Shown here one piece after another: positions 5,827-8,253 of a stretch of 8,253 bases of DNA. The notes beneath the pieces were generated by a model, which was given only the letters and a program-made list of their open reading frames with translations, was not told where the DNA came from and did no database searches. The stretch's first letter is position 1, and the number at the start of each line of letters is the position of its first letter. This stretch comes from Pseudomonadota bacterium (lineage in GTDB: Bacteria > Pseudomonadota > Alphaproteobacteria > Caulobacterales > Caulobacteraceae): the NCBI GenBank assembly GCA_023424215.1, contig JAFAEC010000050.1, positions 1 to 8,253 on the forward strand. The letters run 5' to 3'. The position numbers were made by a program, and so were the translations under genes.

Positions 5827-7241
5827 GACACCAAACCCTTAATTTCGCTCTCGATGTTCTTCACGGACCCGGCCTCGAAGCTGGCCACGGGATAGGCGCA
5901 GTAGTCGGCGGCGTAGTAGGCCGACGGGCGGTGGTTGCCGCTGGCGCCGAGGCCGCCGAAGGGCATGTCGCCGGCGGCGCCGGTGGTCGGGCGGTTGAAG
6001 TTGACCACCCCGGCGCGGATGCGGCGGATGAAGCGCTCCCAGTTCGCTGGATCGTCGGAGACGAGGCCGGCGGAGAGGCCGTAGCGGGTGGCGTTGGCCT
6101 CGGCGAGGGCGGCGTCGAAGGAGGCGACGCGGCGCACCTGCAGGAAGGGGGCGAACATCTCCTCGTCGGCCACCTCCACGCCGGTGACGTCGATGATGGC
6201 CGGTTTGACGAAGGCGCCGGGCAGGTTGCCGACGGGCCCGGAGGCGCGGATCACGCGGGCCCCGGCGTCGATGCGCTCCTGGAGGGCCTTGAGCGCCGCC
6301 TCGGCGGCCTTCTGCGAGATCAGCGGGCCGGCGTAGGGTTCGGGTTCGTCGTTCCAGCGGCCGAAGACGAGGCGGTCGGACAGGGCGGCCACGGCTTCCA
6401 CGACGGCGTCGCCCTGCGGGCCCTTGGGCACGATCAGGCGCCGGGCGCAGGAGCAGCGCTGGCCGGTGGTGATGAAGGCGGACTGGACCACGATGCCGGC
6501 CACGGCCTGGGCGTCCGCCGCGTCCCAGACGACCAGCGGATTGTTGCCGCCCAGCTCCAGCGCCAGGATGACGTGCGGATCGTCGGCGAACTTCTTCCTG
6601 AAATACGCGCCCGCCGCGCCCGAGCCGGTGAACATCAGGGCGTCGATGCCGGCGTCCAGCAGGGCCGCGCCGGTTTCGCGCCCGCCCTGGACCACGGTGA
6701 CCACGCCCCCGGGCAGGTCGGCGGCCTGGAAGCATTCCGCCATCACCTGGCCGACCAGGGGCGTCTCCTCCGACGGCTTGAAGACGACCGTGTCGCCCGC
6801 CAGCAGGGCCGGAACGATGTGGCCGTTTGGCAGGTGGCCGGGAAAGTTGAACGGCCCCAGCACCGCCGCCACGCCGTGCGGGCGGTGACGCAGCGTCGCG
6901 CGGCCAAAGGCCGTGTCGTTGCTGCGCTCGCCGGTGCGCTCGTCATAGGCGCGGATCGAGATGTCGACCTTGCCGATCATGGCGGCGGCCTCGGTCTTGG
7001 TCTCCCACAGCGGCTTGCCGGTCTCGCGGCTGACAGCCTCGGCGATCTGGGGCGCGCGGTCCTTCAGCACGGCCTGATAGCGCTTCACCGCGTCGATCCG
7101 CTCTTGGCGCGGGCGGTCGGCCCAGCCGGGGAAGGCGGCGCGGGCGGCGTCCACGGCGGCCTGGACCTGGGCCGGGCTGGCGGCCTCGCCCTGCCAGTTG
7201 ACGGCGCCGGTGGCGGGATCGGTGGATTTGAAGGTGGTCAT
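5823..7241 (-). CDS. astD: N-succinylglutamate 5-semialdehyde dehydrogenase
   Basis: AstD oxidises N-succinylglutamate 5-semialdehyde to N-succinylglutamate with NAD+, the fourth step of the AST pathway. The 472-residue protein is a complete aldehyde dehydrogenase. FNFPGHLPNGHIVPALLAGD (131-150) and VVFKPSEETP (152-161) form part of the cofactor site, FTGSGAAG (204-211) is the NAD-binding turn, E229 in LELGGNNP is the general base, and C263 in TTGQRCSCARRL is the catalytic nucleophile. GQRCSCARR and GHLPNG distinguish AstD-like enzymes from general aldehyde dehydrogenases. The C-terminal NRPTTGAAGDMPFGGLGASG (426-445) is also typical. The ATG at 7241 overlaps the astA stop by 4 bp (ATGA), with GAG about 7 nt upstream. 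The frame stays open further upstream, but that part lies inside astA and is not coding. Confidence 0.97.
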   Translation of the reverse strand: MTTFKSTDPATGAVNWQGEAASPAQVQAAVDAARAAFPGWADRPRQERIDAVKRYQAVLKDRAPQIAEAVSRETGKPLWETKTEAAAMIGKVDISIRAYDERTGERSNDTAFGRATLRHRPHGVAAVLGPFNFPGHLPNGHIVPALLAGDTVVFKPSEETPLVGQVMAECFQAADLPGGVVTVVQGGRETGAALLDAGIDALMFTGSGAAGAYFRKKFADDPHVILALELGGNNPLVVWDAADAQAVAGIVVQSAFITTGQRCSCARRLIVPKGPQGDAVVEAVAALSDRLVFGRWNDEPEPYAGPLISQKAAEAALKALQERIDAGARVIRASGPVGNLPGAFVKPAIIDVTGVEVADEEMFAPFLQVRRVASFDAALAEANATRYGLSAGLVSDDPANWERFIRRIRAGVVNFNRPTTGAAGDMPFGGLGASGNHRPSAYYAADYCAYPVASFEAGSVKNIESEIKGLVS

Positions 7242-8245
7242 GATTTCACTCGCACGGTCTGGCCCGCGCGCACCTTCAGGGCGGCGGCGGTTTCTGCGGT
7301 CAGGCGCACGGCGTCGCCCTCGATGTCGCATCGGGCGCGCACGGCGCGGAATCCGGCGACGCTGTCGGTCGAGACCAGGGCGGGCAGTTCGGCCTCGATC
7401 TCGCTGGCGATCTCGACGGTCAGGGCCCGGGCGTCGCGCACGGTGCGGATCATGTCGCGGGGGCACGATACGGTCGGGCCGGCGTCGAAGATGTCGACCA
7501 GGCCGTTGGGGCGGAACCCCTCGCTCTCCAGCAGGGCCATGGCGGGCACGCCCTGCGGATGCACCTTGCCGATCACGGCGCGGGCGGGTTCGGGCAGCAG
7601 TTCGATATAGATCGGGTGGCGCGGGGCCAGGTCCAGGATGAATTGCTTGTCGGTGGAGCCGGTCATCCGGTCGGCGTCGTCGAACTCCATCGGGAAGAAT
7701 TTGTGTGCCACATGATCCCAGAAGGGGCAGGCCCCGTCCGGGGTGAAGACCCCGCGCAACTCGGCCAGCACGGTGTCGGCGAACAGGTCCGGCCCTGCTC
7801 CGATCAGCATGTAGCGCGACTGGCTGAGCAGGCGTCCGGCCCCGCCCTTCCTGCGATCGGCCTTGAGGAAGAGCGAGCCCACCTCGGTCCAGCCGGTGCA
7901 TTCATTGACCAGCACCAGGGTCTGGTGATCCAGCTTCACGCCCAGCGAGGGCGACTGGACGGTGTTGTTCACGACGCGGAACGAGAAGAAGGGCCGCTTC
8001 AAGCCCACCGTCGCCTTGACCGAGCCGACGCCGTCGATGTCGCCGGTCGGGGCGTCCTCCAGCATCAGGGTGTACCAGGCCTCCTGCGGCGCGATCTCGC
8101 CGCGAAAGCTGGCCTGGCTCAGGTCCAGCCGTTCGGACAGGACGTCGGGATCCTCGGGCAGGCTGGTGAAGCCGGGGCCGGACAGGATGGCCAGCTCCAG
8201 CAGGCTGTCGAGATCGGCGGGGCCGGCGGGGCGGACGACGAGCAT
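7238..8245 (-). CDS. astA: Arginine N-succinyltransferase
   Basis: AstA starts the AST pathway by transferring a succinyl group from succinyl-CoA to the alpha-amine of arginine. The 335 residues are near the family norm (about 340). The N-terminus LVVRPAGPADLDSLLELA, with GPGFTSLPEDPDVL (23-36) and SQASF (43-47), the central RLLSQSRYMLIGAG (138-151), AELRGVF (161-167), CPFWDHVAHKFFPMEFDDAD (173-192), HPIYIELLP (210-218) and VDIFDAGPTV (250-259) together are diagnostic. H229 in IGKVHP fits the proposed catalytic histidine at the same position in E. coli AstA, and L125 aligns with the annotated succinyl-CoA contact (both from memory). The ATG at 8245 directly follows a TGA triplet at 8248-8246. 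It is the first complete gene of the minus-strand operon in this window; the promoter is outside. Confidence 0.97.
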   Translation of the reverse strand: MLVVRPAGPADLDSLLELAILSGPGFTSLPEDPDVLSERLDLSQASFRGEIAPQEAWYTLMLEDAPTGDIDGVGSVKATVGLKRPFFSFRVVNNTVQSPSLGVKLDHQTLVLVNECTGWTEVGSLFLKADRRKGGAGRLLSQSRYMLIGAGPDLFADTVLAELRGVFTPDGACPFWDHVAHKFFPMEFDDADRMTGSTDKQFILDLAPRHPIYIELLPEPARAVIGKVHPQGVPAMALLESEGFRPNGLVDIFDAGPTVSCPRDMIRTVRDARALTVEIASEIEAELPALVSTDSVAGFRAVRARCDIEGDAVRLTAETAAALKVRAGQTVRVKS

Positions 8246-8253
8246 TCAGAAGC
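8246..8253 (-). other. Possible end of an upstream operon gene
   Basis: Reading the minus strand, a TGA triplet (8248-8246) abuts the astA ATG, and no ribosome binding site fits in the few bases shown. This would suit the stop codon of a gene packed directly upstream, for which astC (succinylornithine transaminase) is a natural candidate by comparison with known ast operons. Only eight bases are visible, so this is a hint and not a gene call. Confidence 0.2.

Noticed and set aside
5931..7610. Long plus-strand open frame (559 codons) opposite astD and astA
   Set aside because: It is a G/H/D-rich antisense shadow of two enzymes whose catalytic motifs are all present on the minus strand.

Overview
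The window is very GC-rich and densely coded. Gene content, strong GC bias at third codon positions and the style of the intergenic repeats suggest an alphaproteobacterium, most likely of the order Caulobacterales (Brevundimonas, Caulobacter or a relative). That placement is inferred from gene and repeat style, not from a marker gene.

The right half (about 2865-8245, minus strand) is one tightly packed transcription unit of six genes, read from right to left. astA, astD and astB encode three consecutive enzymes of arginine catabolism by the arginine succinyltransferase (AST) pathway. They are followed by a four-helix membrane protein, a GNAT N-acetyltransferase and a DUF998-type membrane protein. 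Junctions are 4-bp overlaps or gaps of 3-8 bp, so all six are probably co-transcribed. The operon's promoter and its first gene or genes lie beyond the right edge. astC and astE, needed for the rest of the pathway, are not in the window; the place directly after astB, where astE sits in the enterobacterial astCADBE order, holds the membrane protein.

The left-centre holds a divergent pair. A membrane-anchored LytTR-type transcriptional regulator (plus strand, ends 2861) starts next to, or slightly overlapping, an integral-membrane acyltransferase-3 protein of the OpgC/MdoC-like group (minus strand, 647-1891). The regulator converges on the operon tail: only 3 bp separate the two stop codons, and a perfect 6-bp inverted repeat spans both.

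The leftmost 646 bp is mostly non-coding. It holds a possible 58-codon minus-strand ORF (29-205), a relatively AT-rich patch with a perfect palindrome (about 230-310), a pair of 44-bp imperfect inverted repeats built of short CACGAAGG-like units (338-513), and a REP-like element of three consecutive hairpins (556-620).

No complete new defence or mobile system is evident. The points most worth checking are the three-gene tail of the ast operon, the overlapping divergent start of the regulator and acyltransferase, and the structured repeats at the left.
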